Notes: a model not told the origin generated them from the letters alone. 64,000 nt of DNA from Niallia sp052318935 (GCA_052318935.1 JBQRKO010000008.1); one strand, 5' to 3'; positions 45,223 through 54,857 are shown, counted from the stretch's first letter. Translations and numbers: made by a program.

Positions 45223-45264
45223 TTCTTTGCCTTATTTAAATTCATCTACTTTTCTATGTCACTT

Positions 45265-45382
45265 CCTTTCTCTTATAACGCTTGCGAAGTTAGCTGTCGG
45301 GTTCGGACAATAAGAGTTGCCCTAACAAAAAGAATTCACCCCAATTTATGGTTCCTCCGCTCCAACATAGGATTCAGCGACT
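45265..45382 (-). ncRNA. c-di-AMP riboswitch (ydaO/yuaA type), first of three
   Basis: Blocks: TCGCTGAATC, GAGCGGAGGAACC, TTGGGGTGAAT, TAGGGCAA, CCGAACCCGACAGCTAAC, CGCAAGCGTT. It has small changes from the consensus (GAATTC for GAATC; CGAACCCG for CGAATCCG) and shorter loops. No clear terminator lies between it and the second aptamer, so it may act through the next one or be degenerate. Confidence 0.88.
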
Positions 45383-45416
45383 GTTTAAAATGTTAATGCA
45401 ACATTTTATGAACGTA

Positions 45417-45445
45417 ATATTACTCCTCAAATTTCTGCTTGTAAA
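45417..45445 (-). promoter_or_regulatory. SigA-type promoter of the kdp transcript
   Basis: On the minus strand TTTACA and TAATAT are separated by 17 bases. Transcription would start near 45410, about 30 bases before the first aptamer. The rest of the gap to the FhuF-like gene (45446-45733) is AT-rich with nothing else clear. Confidence 0.7.
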
Positions 45446-45733
45446 GGGATAAATATCCTTTAATTTAACTATTTTCGTGCAAAATTAACCACTATTTATG
45501 ATTTTTATGGTAAAAACTAACTCATAATACGTTTTTCTCATATTTTCTATCAAAAGCATTTTTTCTTTATGATATTATGGATGATTTTATAGGTTTTACT
45601 ATTTGTAAAGTTATTATTAATTTTCCCCACTTTGTATTTTAAGGGTTTAGACATATAGATAATCAAGATCTAACCAAGTGAAGTATACTCTTTCACCTCA
45701 TTCCCAAAGTTTTAGCTTACTGAAACGAGTTTA

Positions 45734-46474
45734 CTAGTTTTCTGCTTTTGACTGCTTATTTTTAATTGGGCAATTGCCACAATAACCGATTCCTTCAACA
45801 TCTTTTTCTAATTTATAGTACATGCAGCACGTTTTCCGACATGGATTCAATTTAAGTTCCTCTCCTATTTTCAAATAATATGTAATCGGATTCTCTTTTA
45901 AATTAAACAAGTCTCCACTTGCATTTTTCAAGAAATGAAAGTCGCTGTTTACCCTTTCTATTTTAATAGGATCACATTCTTCTGCTAGTATTTTCCGATA
46001 AATTGAGTTAATCCGAATGGCCACGTTTTCCCACAATATGGATGTTGGAATGCGGGATGTCTTATTCAATATCTCTAAAACCGGCGTTATATGTGATGAA
46101 AAAAGATCGCGCAGTACGTTTTCACGCCATTGTTCCCTCTTCATACTCTTTACTTCCTGCCATTTACACATACCTGTTTGAATACATAATTTCCGTTCTC
46201 TACTTAATGTGCAAGCTTTTACTGGAAAATGGAGAATACCGTTGAACTCTACCATGCTATATAAAGTGGACGACACGACAAGATAAGCATATCTTTTAGA
46301 AAACATGGAAGCTGCTATCGAAAAATTCGGGGCTTTTATCTCAGTCATATGTTTTTGTAAAAATGCCAAACATTTTTCTTCATTTAACAAATCTAATATG
46401 GCAATCTCCTTAGAATTCTCATGTTCAAAATGTATATCAAACGCTTTAAGCTTATTCATTACAATGCTGCTCAT
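45734..46474 (-). CDS. FhuF-like ferric-siderophore reductase
   Basis: A 246-residue protein ending in the FhuF-type 2Fe-2S motif: CRKTCCMYYK followed by YCGNCPIKN. Such proteins reduce iron in imported ferric siderophores. It follows the iron ABC transporter genes in the same direction. No Fur box was seen right before it; it may be read from its own weak promoter. AAGGATGATAAAAA precedes the ATG. Confidence 0.85.
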   Translation of the reverse strand: MSSIVMNKLKAFDIHFEHENSKEIAILDLLNEEKCLAFLQKHMTEIKAPNFSIAASMFSKRYAYLVVSSTLYSMVEFNGILHFPVKACTLSRERKLCIQTGMCKWQEVKSMKREQWRENVLRDLFSSHITPVLEILNKTSRIPTSILWENVAIRINSIYRKILAEECDPIKIERVNSDFHFLKNASGDLFNLKENPITYYLKIGEELKLNPCRKTCCMYYKLEKDVEGIGYCGNCPIKNKQSKAEN

Positions 46475-46598
46475 TTTTTATCATCCTTAAATTGAATTGC
46501 GATTATTAGTCAGTCAAAAAGATGGTTCATCCATACTAGATATAATAACTTTTTTTATTGTAATCGAAATGTTTTATATAGGTATTCCAGTTTTTAAT

Positions 46599-47411
46599 TC
46601 AAACTACAATTGCATTTTCTTTTACTTTTCTCCCTTTTCCATGCGGAATACATAAAGGAGTCCCAAATAACGGATCTTTCGTAATTTCACAATTCATGTG
46701 AAAAACATCTTTGACCATATCTTGAGTTATTACTTCTTCTGGCCTTCCTTGTGAATATACCTTTTGATTACTAACAGCTACAATATTATGGGCATACCGG
46801 CACGCTAAGTTTAAATCATGTAAAACCATTACCACGGTTCTATTTTCCTGTTCATTTAGTTCAAATAATAGGTCTAAAATTTCGATTTGATGGGTCATAT
46901 CTAAATAAGTTGTTGGTTCATCCAGTAAAATAATATCTGTATCCTGCGCTAAAGTCATCGCAATCCATGCTCTTTGCCGCTGTCCACCTGATAAGGAATC
47001 AACTGTTCTTTCTGCAAATTCTTTCATTTTGGTAGCTTCAAGTGCTTGATTAACAACTATTTCATCTTCAGTTGACCATTGCTTTAACCAGCTTTGATGC
47101 GGGTATCTTCCTTGTTTCACAAGTTGTAAAACGGTAAGGCCTTCCGGTGCAATTGGCCCCTGTGGTAAAATAGCAAGTCGTTTTGCCACTTCTTTAGTAG
47201 ATAAATTTTCTACTGCATCTCCTTCTAGAAGGATTTGACCAGATTGGGGTTTTAAAAGTCTAGCAAGCGAACGCAATAATGTCGACTTCCCACAGCCATT
47301 TGCTCCAACGAATACTGTAATTTCTCCAGTCGGAATCTTTAAATCAAGATCTTCTATAATAATTTTGTCACTATAACACAGTGTTAGAGAACTTGCTTCC
47401 AGCACACTCAT
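46599..47411 (-). CDS. Iron-siderophore ABC transporter ATPase (FecE/FhuC type)
   Basis: A 270-residue ATPase. Walker A GANGCGKST, signature LSGGQRQRAWIAM, Walker B IILLDEPTTYLDM and the H-loop VLHDLNLA are as in FhuC/YusV. The ATG at 47411 has AAGGAG at good spacing; an in-frame GTG six bases earlier is too close. Adjacent to two FecCD-type permeases. In B. subtilis one such ATPase (YusV) serves several siderophore systems. Confidence 0.94.
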   Translation of the reverse strand: MSVLEASSLTLCYSDKIIIEDLDLKIPTGEITVFVGANGCGKSTLLRSLARLLKPQSGQILLEGDAVENLSTKEVAKRLAILPQGPIAPEGLTVLQLVKQGRYPHQSWLKQWSTEDEIVVNQALEATKMKEFAERTVDSLSGGQRQRAWIAMTLAQDTDIILLDEPTTYLDMTHQIEILDLLFELNEQENRTVVMVLHDLNLACRYAHNIVAVSNQKVYSQGRPEEVITQDMVKDVFHMNCEITKDPLFGTPLCIPHGKGRKVKENAIVV

Positions 47412-47444
47412 CGTCACAGCTCCTTTTTAAAAAGTTTTATTAAT

Positions 47445-48482
47445 TTACATATTACGATTTTTGTATAATAAATAAATAAAAAATGGTGCACCCATACCAG
47501 ATACAAAAACTCCTGCAGGCAGGTCTAGTGGTAAAAAGGCTGTTCTCGAAACAATATCTGCTAATACAACTATTATTCCCCCAATTAACGCAGAAACTGG
47601 TACTAAACTTCCGAATGATCTTCCAACAAGTTTTCTAGCAATATGAGGTGCAATTAAACCTACAAAACCTATTCCTCCGGCAAATGCAACTGCAGCACCA
47701 GCCAAAGCTACACTAATACCTATTAAACCAAAGCGAGTTAATTGCACTTTTGACCCTAAACTTAGTGCCAGATCATCCCCTAGTTCAAGAACATTAACTT
47801 TTCGAGACATTATTAATGAAAGCGGAACAAAGATTAACACCCATGGCAACATAGAATAAACATTATTCCAATTTGCTCCATAAACGCTGCCTGTCAACCA
47901 AATATAGGCTTCACTGGTAGAGTACGTAGGACTTAGCACCATTAACATCGTTATAATAGCTCCCATTGTAACTTGAACTCCTATACCAATGAGCACAAGC
48001 CTTATTGGTGTAACTCCCTTTTTCCAAGCTAATATATAGATTAGGAGGCAAGCAACTCCTGCACCTACAATCGCTATAAATGGAAGTAATTTAATATTAA
48101 CTTCCGGAAAATAGGTAATAAATGCAACTGCAGCTACTGCACTGCCACTCGTAATCCCAATAATATCAGGGGAAGCTAATGGATTTCGGACCACTCCTTG
48201 CAAAATTAGTCCAGATACTGCTAGGCAAATTCCTGCAAGAAAAGAAAGAACCATTCTAGGAAGTCTAAGCGTTTCTATAACAAAAGCATATTCCCCATTC
48301 CCTAACCCTAGCAAATGTTGAATAATGAATAAGGGGTTGATCATCGTACTGCCTACTGACAAACCTATAATAAATAACAGTAAAGATAAGAACAAAAGCA
48401 ATAGGAATACAAAAACTGCTTTATTTTCAATCAATAAGGAAATCGAACCTGATCGATTCCGTATAATAGTATGTTTCCTCAT
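47445..48482 (-). CDS. Iron-siderophore ABC permease (FecD type)
   Basis: A 345-residue permease of the BtuC/FecCD family with about ten helices. Family motifs: RNPLASPDIIGITSGSA, GLIAPHIARKLVGRS and the C-terminal PAGVFVSGMGAPFFIYLLYK. It overlaps the upstream permease gene by four bases (ATGA). Confidence 0.93.
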   Translation of the reverse strand: MRKHTIIRNRSGSISLLIENKAVFVFLLLLFLSLLLFIIGLSVGSTMINPLFIIQHLLGLGNGEYAFVIETLRLPRMVLSFLAGICLAVSGLILQGVVRNPLASPDIIGITSGSAVAAVAFITYFPEVNIKLLPFIAIVGAGVACLLIYILAWKKGVTPIRLVLIGIGVQVTMGAIITMLMVLSPTYSTSEAYIWLTGSVYGANWNNVYSMLPWVLIFVPLSLIMSRKVNVLELGDDLALSLGSKVQLTRFGLIGISVALAGAAVAFAGGIGFVGLIAPHIARKLVGRSFGSLVPVSALIGGIIVVLADIVSRTAFLPLDLPAGVFVSGMGAPFFIYLLYKNRNM

Positions 48483-49492
48483 TCCTTGCTAAACCCCCTT
48501 CGTGCAATATAAATGAAAAATGGCGCACCAATCATTGCTGTCATTACTCCAATTGGCATTTCTTCAGGCATAATGACAAACCTTGCTGCAACATCTGCCA
48601 GCAGCAGCAAACTTGCACCATAAATTGCACAGTAGGGGATAATCCACCGATAATCAATACCTACTAAGCCACGAACCATATGAGGTACAATTAATCCAAT
48701 AAAACCAATTAAACCACCTACTGCCACGGATCCACCAGCTAAAAAAACAATAACAATCGCCATTAGAATTTTAACTAAAATAGTCTGTTGTCCTAATCCT
48801 TTCGCAATATCTTCTCCCGTCGTTAAAATATTGACGGCGTTTCCTAAAAAGAAGGACAAAATACCTGCCCCTAACAAGAAAGGTAAAACTGGCTCCAGCA
48901 TATCTAATGTTCTTCCCGCAACCGTGCCACCTATCCAAAATAATACCCCTTCTAAACTTTGTTCATCTATCACAAGCAGCCCTTGTGTAAAAGAACTAAA
49001 AAGGGCAGTCAAAGCAGCGCCCGCTAATACAATCTTAATTGGCGACAAACCATCCCTTCCGAGTGAGCCAAGAAAAAAAACCATGATGGCAGCAACAGCT
49101 GCTCCTAAAAATGCAATCCACATCAAATAAATTAGTGAATGAACAGAGAAAAAAACGGTGGCTGCTACAACAAAAAATAAAGCTCCTGCATTTATTCCAA
49201 AAATATCAGGGGCAGCAAGTGGATTTCTAGTTAGTGCCTGCAAAAGTGCGCCAGCTATAGCTAGACTTGCTCCGATTACGGTAGCAATTACTACCCTTGA
49301 AAGACGAGTAGTTGTTATAATAATATGTTCTGTAGAAGATTCATCAAAATGAAGAAAAGCATTCATTACAGTACGAATAGGTGTCAATGTTTGACCAAAC
49401 ACCATGCTTGATAAAATAGAAATAAACAAAATACATAGACCAATTAAAAGCCCAAGAATCTTTAGTGAGGTTCGAGGAAATAATGGTTTCAT
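48479..49492 (-). CDS. Iron-siderophore ABC permease (FecC type)
   Basis: A 337-residue FecCD-family permease paired with the next gene. Motifs: TRNPLAAPDIFGINAGA, GFIGLIVPHMVRGLVG and PIGVMTAMIGAPFFIYIARR. The two form a heterodimer through which the binding protein passes its ferric siderophore. A terminator-like hairpin separates it from the binding-protein gene. Confidence 0.93.
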   Translation of the reverse strand: MKPLFPRTSLKILGLLIGLCILFISILSSMVFGQTLTPIRTVMNAFLHFDESSTEHIIITTTRLSRVVIATVIGASLAIAGALLQALTRNPLAAPDIFGINAGALFFVVAATVFFSVHSLIYLMWIAFLGAAVAAIMVFFLGSLGRDGLSPIKIVLAGAALTALFSSFTQGLLVIDEQSLEGVLFWIGGTVAGRTLDMLEPVLPFLLGAGILSFFLGNAVNILTTGEDIAKGLGQQTILVKILMAIVIVFLAGGSVAVGGLIGFIGLIVPHMVRGLVGIDYRWIIPYCAIYGASLLLLADVAARFVIMPEEMPIGVMTAMIGAPFFIYIARRGFSKE

Positions 49493-49688
49493 AATCTCAC
49501 TCTTTTCAAAATAATTTTTATATGTAAAAGGGGTCGGATCTGCCGAGTGATTGTGCTTGGTATGTTGTTTTTTCCCTATGGGGAGGGTGTGACTCCGCTC
49601 GCTCTGCCTTTATTAGGTGAGAATCTGCCTTTTTCTTGTGAGATAGTGGAAATGAGGCACGAGTCTCCATAGGAGTTTTATATGAAAA

Positions 49689-49722
49689 AATTAGGAGGAG
49701 GAGTCCCTCCAACCTAATCTAA
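49689..49722 (-). terminator. Hairpin after the binding-protein gene (attenuator)
   Basis: TTAGGTTGGAGG pairs with CCTCCTCCTAA around GACT and is followed by six T on the minus strand. Lying between binding protein and permeases, it would give more binding protein than permease. The stretch 49500-49688 holds a CTATGGAG/CTCCCCATAG inverted repeat and no gene. Confidence 0.75.
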
Positions 49723-49729
49723 TAGTCAC

Positions 49730-50767
49730 CTATTTTTCTAAATCAAAACGATCATAGATTTGATCTAACATATCGTTTGCCGAAATATAGCCTCCGCCCA
49801 TATTCCATGCAACCTCATCCACCATATAAGTACGATTATTTTTAACAGCATCAAGATTTTTCCATAGCGGATGGTTTGTCCATTCATCATATGTCTTCTG
49901 AATTGCTTCGGCATCTGCATTGTGCCCATCAGCATTAAAAATGAAGAATACATCTGCATTCATGGAAGGAATACTTTCCTTAGTTGTTAACTGAAGTACT
50001 ACATTGCCTTCTTTCTCAGCTTTTTGTTGAGATTCAGGCCGCACAAACCCAAGCTCGCTTAAAATATCACCAGCAAAACCTGTTATATAAATACGTGCAT
50101 GGTCTGCTCTAAAGTTAAGTACTGATACCTCAATTGGCCATTGATCACCTAACTTATCTGTAATTTTCCCTTTAAAATCTTCAATCCGATTATCCCAATC
50201 TACTAAAAGTTGATTTGCTTCTTTTTCTTTATTCATCGCTTTCCCCATCAAATCAACCGTTTCTTTAAATTTAAACACTGTATCATGCGTCACTGTTGGA
50301 GCAATTTGCGAAAGTTGTTCATAAACTTTTTCGTGACGCAACTTTGAAGCAATAATTAAGTCTGGTTTAAGTTTAGCGATCTCCTCTAGATTTGGCTGTG
50401 TTTCCAAACCAACCTGTTGTACACCTTCTAAATCTTTTCTTAAATAATTATAAACAGGTTGTTGTACCCAAGATTCTACAACACCTACTGGTTTAACTCC
50501 TAATGCAACTGCGACATCTGTAGCCCCTTGATATAAGGTAACTATTCTTTTTGGTGTTCCTTTGATTTTTGTTGTACCCATCGCATGTTTTATTTCACGA
50601 ACACTTTCTGAATCCGTAGATTCTTTCTGTTCAGTACCTTTGCTATCTTTAGAAGCTTCTTGTGATGATTGATTTCCACAACCAGCTAAAAACATGACAA
50701 AAGATAAAATGATTACAAGTAAAGAAAAGGAATATTTGTTACTTAATGAATATGTATTTGCTGACAT
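49730..50767 (-). CDS. Iron-siderophore binding lipoprotein
   Basis: A 345-residue lipoprotein. The signal peptide ends in the lipobox LAGC (Cys about 30), then a Ser/Lys/Glu-rich linker and a helical-backbone (class III) binding domain: KRIVTLYQGATDVAVALGVKPVG, LKPDLIIAS, and the C-terminal WNMGGGYISANDMLDQI. First gene of the Fur-controlled uptake operon. The exact siderophore cannot be read from sequence. Confidence 0.92.
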   Translation of the reverse strand: MSANTYSLSNKYSFSLLVIILSFVMFLAGCGNQSSQEASKDSKGTEQKESTDSESVREIKHAMGTTKIKGTPKRIVTLYQGATDVAVALGVKPVGVVESWVQQPVYNYLRKDLEGVQQVGLETQPNLEEIAKLKPDLIIASKLRHEKVYEQLSQIAPTVTHDTVFKFKETVDLMGKAMNKEKEANQLLVDWDNRIEDFKGKITDKLGDQWPIEVSVLNFRADHARIYITGFAGDILSELGFVRPESQQKAEKEGNVVLQLTTKESIPSMNADVFFIFNADGHNADAEAIQKTYDEWTNHPLWKNLDAVKNNRTYMVDEVAWNMGGGYISANDMLDQIYDRFDLEK

Positions 50768-50797
50768 TTATTTCCCTCCTATGTTGTCTAAACATTA

Positions 50798-50816
50798 AAT
50801 GATAACGATTATCATT
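50798..50816. promoter_or_regulatory. Fur box
   Basis: AATGATAACGATTATCATT has the 7-1-7 core TGATAAY-N-RTTATCA of Bacillus Fur sites. It lies about 30-50 bases upstream of the binding-lipoprotein start. The rest of 50817-51123 holds the promoter of the next gene and short GGC/CCGG-rich hairpin debris near 50898-50950. Confidence 0.9.
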
Positions 50817-51123
50817 ATTAACTAAATAATATACTGGTTTGCTAGTAAAAATCAATACCTAATTTATTTGAGAATTTAAATATATTTACTATTTTCTCCG
50901 GAAACTATCAAGTTTTCGCGGAATTATCAAAATTTACCCGGCATTCTTGCCAATTTTTTAATTCACAACGCCTCGTATATTAATGCACTTATATAAAAAC
51001 TTGCATTTAATCACATAATGTATTGCAAAGGTACATGCACTAACCTAAAATACAGTATAGCTAGATTATTTTTGGAATTATTAGAACTATATAGAACACT
51101 TTATCTTATAGGAGGAATTTTTC

Positions 51124-52080
51124 GTGCCAGATACATATCTAGGATCCAAATTAAAAGTTTTTTCATTAAACTCCAATCCAGCGTTAGCACAAGAAATCGT
51201 TGAAACGATAGGAATTGAACTAGGAAGATGCTCCGTAAAGAAGTTTAGTGACGGAGAAATTCAAATCAATATTGAGGAAAGCGTTCGCGGCAGTGATGTT
51301 TTTGTCATCCAATCGACTAGTGAGCCAGTGAACCAAAGCATTATGGAGCTTCTTATCATGATTGATGCGTTAAAACGTGCATCCGTAAAATCGATCAATG
51401 TGGTAATTCCATATTACGGTTATGCTCGTCAAGACCGTAAAGCTCATCCAAGGGAGCCGATTACCGCTAAATTAATTGCTAATTTAATTCAAAAGTCAGG
51501 TGCACATCGTGTTATTACATTAGACCTTCATGCACCACAAACTCAAGGCTTCTTTAATATACCAGTGGATCAATTAGTTGGTATGCCAATACTATCCCAG
51601 TATTTAAGTACAAAAGAGTTTGCTCATGATGTCGTAGTCGTGGCGCCTGATCATGCAAGTGTAACGCGTGCTCGCCAAATGGCTGATCGATTAAAAGCAC
51701 CAATTGCCATTATTGATAAGCGGGGACCTCGAGACTTTGATGCAGGAGAAATCAATATCGTTGGGAATATCGAAGGCAAAACAGCAATCATAATCGACGA
51801 TATCGTTGATACTGCGAAAAGAATCACAAACGCAACAAAAGCATTATTAGAAAATGGCGCACAAGAAGTATATGCTTGCTGTACACATCCTGTTCTATCT
51901 AAACCTTCCATCGAAAAAATAAAAGAATCGAAACTAAAAGAACTAATCGTTACAAACAGCATTGCCCTTCCAGAAGAAAAAAGAATCGATAAAATTACCC
52001 AACTTTCCGTTGCGACATTAATTAGTGACGCGATCATTAACGTTTATGAGAATAAATCTGTTAGTGCATTATTTAAATAA
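51124..52080 (+). CDS. Ribose-phosphate pyrophosphokinase paralogue (variant active site)
   Basis: A 318-residue class I PRPP synthetase. Conserved parts: FSDGEIQINIEESVRG, YYGYARQDRKAHPREPITAK, DLHAPQTQGFF, APDHASVTRAR and CCTHPVLS. The PRPP-binding loop, normally DDIIDTAGT, reads DDIVDTAKR (225-233), and the flexible loop KRRPR reads KRGPR. The changes put two bulky basic residues where the 5-phosphate loop is normally Gly-Thr. The start is GTG with AGGAGG. Probably a second copy beside a housekeeping prs elsewhere; activity uncertain. Confidence 0.87.
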   Translation: MPDTYLGSKLKVFSLNSNPALAQEIVETIGIELGRCSVKKFSDGEIQINIEESVRGSDVFVIQSTSEPVNQSIMELLIMIDALKRASVKSINVVIPYYGYARQDRKAHPREPITAKLIANLIQKSGAHRVITLDLHAPQTQGFFNIPVDQLVGMPILSQYLSTKEFAHDVVVVAPDHASVTRARQMADRLKAPIAIIDKRGPRDFDAGEINIVGNIEGKTAIIIDDIVDTAKRITNATKALLENGAQEVYACCTHPVLSKPSIEKIKESKLKELIVTNSIALPEEKRIDKITQLSVATLISDAIINVYENKSVSALFK

Positions 52081-52088
52081 AATACAGT

Positions 52089-52127
52089 AATCCTCTGGAA
52101 AATTTTCCAGAGGATTTTATTTTTTAT
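52089..52127. terminator. Terminator between the prs-like and GH70-like genes
   Basis: AATCCTCTGGAAAA and TTTTCCAGAGGATT form a perfect stem, followed by a T run on the plus strand. It serves both convergent genes. Confidence 0.9.
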
Positions 52128-52140
52128 CTAAATAGTATAC

Positions 52141-54537
52141 TTAATCTTGTCTTTTAATCCATCTTTTCCATTGTCTTAATTCTTCATCTTGCTGCCATCT
52201 ATGCCCATTAATTTTTCTATCATATTTGTCTCTTATATTTTTGTTTATCTTTCCTACTATTCCATTATTTCCTTTATTTCTATTTACTCGTTTTCCAGCT
52301 TCTTTCGAAGGTACATATACAGCTAAATACCCATTTACTAACGGATTTTTGATACCTTTTACTGTTACTGTTAAAATTCCATCTTTGTCTGTTTTTAACT
52401 TATCCTTGTTAAAACTTAATGCATCTTCAAATGTTTGATTGGCATGTCCTTTACCCATGTCTACATTAATTGTCGCATTTGTATTTGGATTATTTCCAAT
52501 AATCGTTGCCACTCCCGAATTTTTGTTTGTTCCATAACGAACACTGGCAATTAAATCATTTCCTGGTGTCGAGGAAGTATTAGATGGGAAATAGGTAATT
52601 TTTTGATCTCCTGAAACGTACTGATTCCGTACACCTAACAGCTTGACTATTAAATCATAATAGACAGTTTTAGTTGCCATATATGGATCATCTGATTTAT
52701 ACATATCTCCATAAAAGACAGTTGGAACGGTATCTTTATTCGTTAAAATGTATGCATATTGACTTGGGACATTATATGGAGCATATTCCTTATCTGTTTT
52801 TTCCCGATCCTTTGCATACTTTTTAAACTGAATGGCTTCATGCTGTAATGTATGTGGTTTTGCCCCATTCGCTTCTGCTTCGGACACTAGAATTTTTTCT
52901 AAAATATTATGTTCTTGATCATGGTTGTTTACAAATGACCAGTTCGGAACTTTTTTTGCATTTTGGTTTGTTCGATCAACAAAGGAAGAGTTTATTATAT
53001 TGCTTAAAGGACTTGGGTTACTGGCCTTCCCTAAACTGTCTCTCATAGCAGCCCATTGCTTGTGGTCATATACTAATTGCCCATTGTTTATACTATTTTC
53101 AAAATCCACTTGGTTATCCGTATAGGATTCTATATAACTTAAATGATTGTTTAAATTTTTGCCAAAACGATTACTTATTAAATCATGCAGCCCTGAAAGA
53201 ATATCTGTGTTGTAATGAGATGCTGCATCGATGCGAAATCCATCAAAACCATATTGATCGATTAAAAATTTTGCCCAATTGGCTTGTTCCTGTTGGACTT
53301 TTTGATTCGTATTATCGATATCTGTTCCAATTAAAAATTCGTATTGCAACACATTTTTATTTACATTTTCATTGACACCATTATTAAAACGCATAATACT
53401 TTGCGGGTCAGATGCTGCAGAGTAGCCTGGCTGTGCACTAATATAACTGTCCGTTAATTTCGTAACTGCAGTGCTGTCGCCTGCTATTATTTTTTGTCTT
53501 ACTTCCTCATCACTGTTTCCACTAAAGCCATTCGCTCTCATATAATCCAAATAGTTCTGTTTCGTAGATCCTTCTTGTCGATCAACATAATAAAGAAGAA
53601 GAGAACGCCATACTTGATCCTTTTCTGTATTGGCTCCTTTAACTGCAAAAGCTCCATCTACTGTTAAATAATTATCTATCGTATTGATTTTTCCGTATTT
53701 TTGAGCATCTGTATTTTCTAACCAGCTCGGAAGGTGATTGTTCTTGTCATTAGGCCCATAATAACGGTATGGTTTCTTATTTTCATCCACCATCACTCGG
53801 TAAATCCCCAATTGCTGAGGGCCTGTACCATTAAAATAAGTGTGATTCCATTCCTTGATGACTCCGTATTTTGCCTGGCCTTGTCCCCCACCCTTGCTAT
53901 AAAGTTCAACAAGTTTGTCTTTCACATTTGCATTGTTTTCATTTCCATATTGGTCAACAGCAGTTATACTAGCAATTTCTGGTTTCGGCAGCCCCATCAT
54001 TTGATTTGGTACAAGATCTTCTTGGACGCGAATGCCCTTTTTATGCAAGCCTGATATTAACTTCTTAAGTTCTCCACTCGTTCCATATTTTGTTTGCTTT
54101 TTACCATTCTGACCTTGAGCAAATTCTCCTAAATCATATCTATCCATGATCGCATACCCTTCGCCATAGTACGATTGACCAAATGCTCGGTAAGCAGGCG
54201 GCATCCAGACATCGGAAATTTTCCATTTATTTAACATGGCACTATTTTTTTGGAATATTTTATACATATTGCTTTCATATGGCTGATACAGACTGAAACT
54301 TTGAAAAATAACATGCTTATCCAGGTCTGCATTAGAAACAAATCCAGTTGATTTGTTTGGTGATCTATCTTTCCCACCATTTTCAACATTTATTATATTG
54401 GTATTTTCATTTTTCACATTTGTCATCCGATTATTGCTTTCCTTGCGTGATGCATTATTGTTACCACCAACTGTACAACCCGCTAAACTAAATAACAGAA
54501 TTGCAGAAGTCATTATTTTTATCCCTTTTTTCAACAT
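52141..54537 (-). CDS. GH70-like alpha-glucanotransferase lipoprotein (non-permuted, GtfC-like)
   Basis: A 798-residue secreted enzyme with lipobox LAGC (Cys21). Catalytic motifs run I (EDLVPNQMMGLP, about 174-185), II (FDGFRIDAASHYN, nucleophile Asp437), III (LSYIESYTD, acid/base Glu470), IV (SFVNNHDQEHN, Asp540). This is GH13-like order, not the permuted order of lactic-acid-bacterial glucansucrases, yet the motif residues are GH70-like, as in GtfC-type 4,6-alpha-glucanotransferases of Exiguobacterium and Bacillus. Expected reaction: starch oligomers to alpha-1,6-containing glucans. The last 45 residues are a basic tail. Lipid anchoring is unusual. ATG at 54537 (GTG six bases earlier possible). 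Confidence 0.82.
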   Translation of the reverse strand: MLKKGIKIMTSAILLFSLAGCTVGGNNNASRKESNNRMTNVKNENTNIINVENGGKDRSPNKSTGFVSNADLDKHVIFQSFSLYQPYESNMYKIFQKNSAMLNKWKISDVWMPPAYRAFGQSYYGEGYAIMDRYDLGEFAQGQNGKKQTKYGTSGELKKLISGLHKKGIRVQEDLVPNQMMGLPKPEIASITAVDQYGNENNANVKDKLVELYSKGGGQGQAKYGVIKEWNHTYFNGTGPQQLGIYRVMVDENKKPYRYYGPNDKNNHLPSWLENTDAQKYGKINTIDNYLTVDGAFAVKGANTEKDQVWRSLLLYYVDRQEGSTKQNYLDYMRANGFSGNSDEEVRQKIIAGDSTAVTKLTDSYISAQPGYSAASDPQSIMRFNNGVNENVNKNVLQYEFLIGTDIDNTNQKVQQEQANWAKFLIDQYGFDGFRIDAASHYNTDILSGLHDLISNRFGKNLNNHLSYIESYTDNQVDFENSINNGQLVYDHKQWAAMRDSLGKASNPSPLSNIINSSFVDRTNQNAKKVPNWSFVNNHDQEHNILEKILVSEAEANGAKPHTLQHEAIQFKKYAKDREKTDKEYAPYNVPSQYAYILTNKDTVPTVFYGDMYKSDDPYMATKTVYYDLIVKLLGVRNQYVSGDQKITYFPSNTSSTPGNDLIASVRYGTNKNSGVATIIGNNPNTNATINVDMGKGHANQTFEDALSFNKDKLKTDKDGILTVTVKGIKNPLVNGYLAVYVPSKEAGKRVNRNKGNNGIVGKINKNIRDKYDRKINGHRWQQDEELRQWKRWIKRQD

Positions 54538-54649
54538 GTCCACTCCTTAACATTATAGTTAGCAATTATAGGTTTTCTTTTATTGATAAACCTATACATC
54601 ACTAGCAAGGTCAGTGATTTGCAATTTATGGGTTTTTTTATCATTTTTA

Positions 54650-54857
54650 TTGGTTGTTTTCGTATAGATTGTTGCTTTTAAACCCGCAGCCCGAATACAC
54701 TTCGTCCGTTTAGCAAGCGTCGAGCCTCCTCATCGCATACGCTCCTGTGGGGTCTCGTCTTTCTCGCATTCCCACAGGAGGCTACGTGTATTCAGTCTGC
54801 TGAGTACTTCTTCTCTCATTTTTTTACGTAAAAAACAAAAAACTTTGAGAAAACAGC
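54650..54857 (-). repeat. Dispersed ~210 bp repeat, copy 3
   Basis: Reverse orientation of copy 2, with the same core (CTCCTGTGGGGTCTCGTCTT). Its outer ends (TGGTTGTTTTC, GAAAACAGCA) have drifted from AGGCTATTTTC. The rest of 54538-54962 holds only promoters. Confidence 0.82.

Noticed and set aside
49518..49712. 64-residue minus-strand ORF between iron genes
   Set aside because: No start signals and it overlaps a terminator hairpin; sequence is dominated by inverted repeats.
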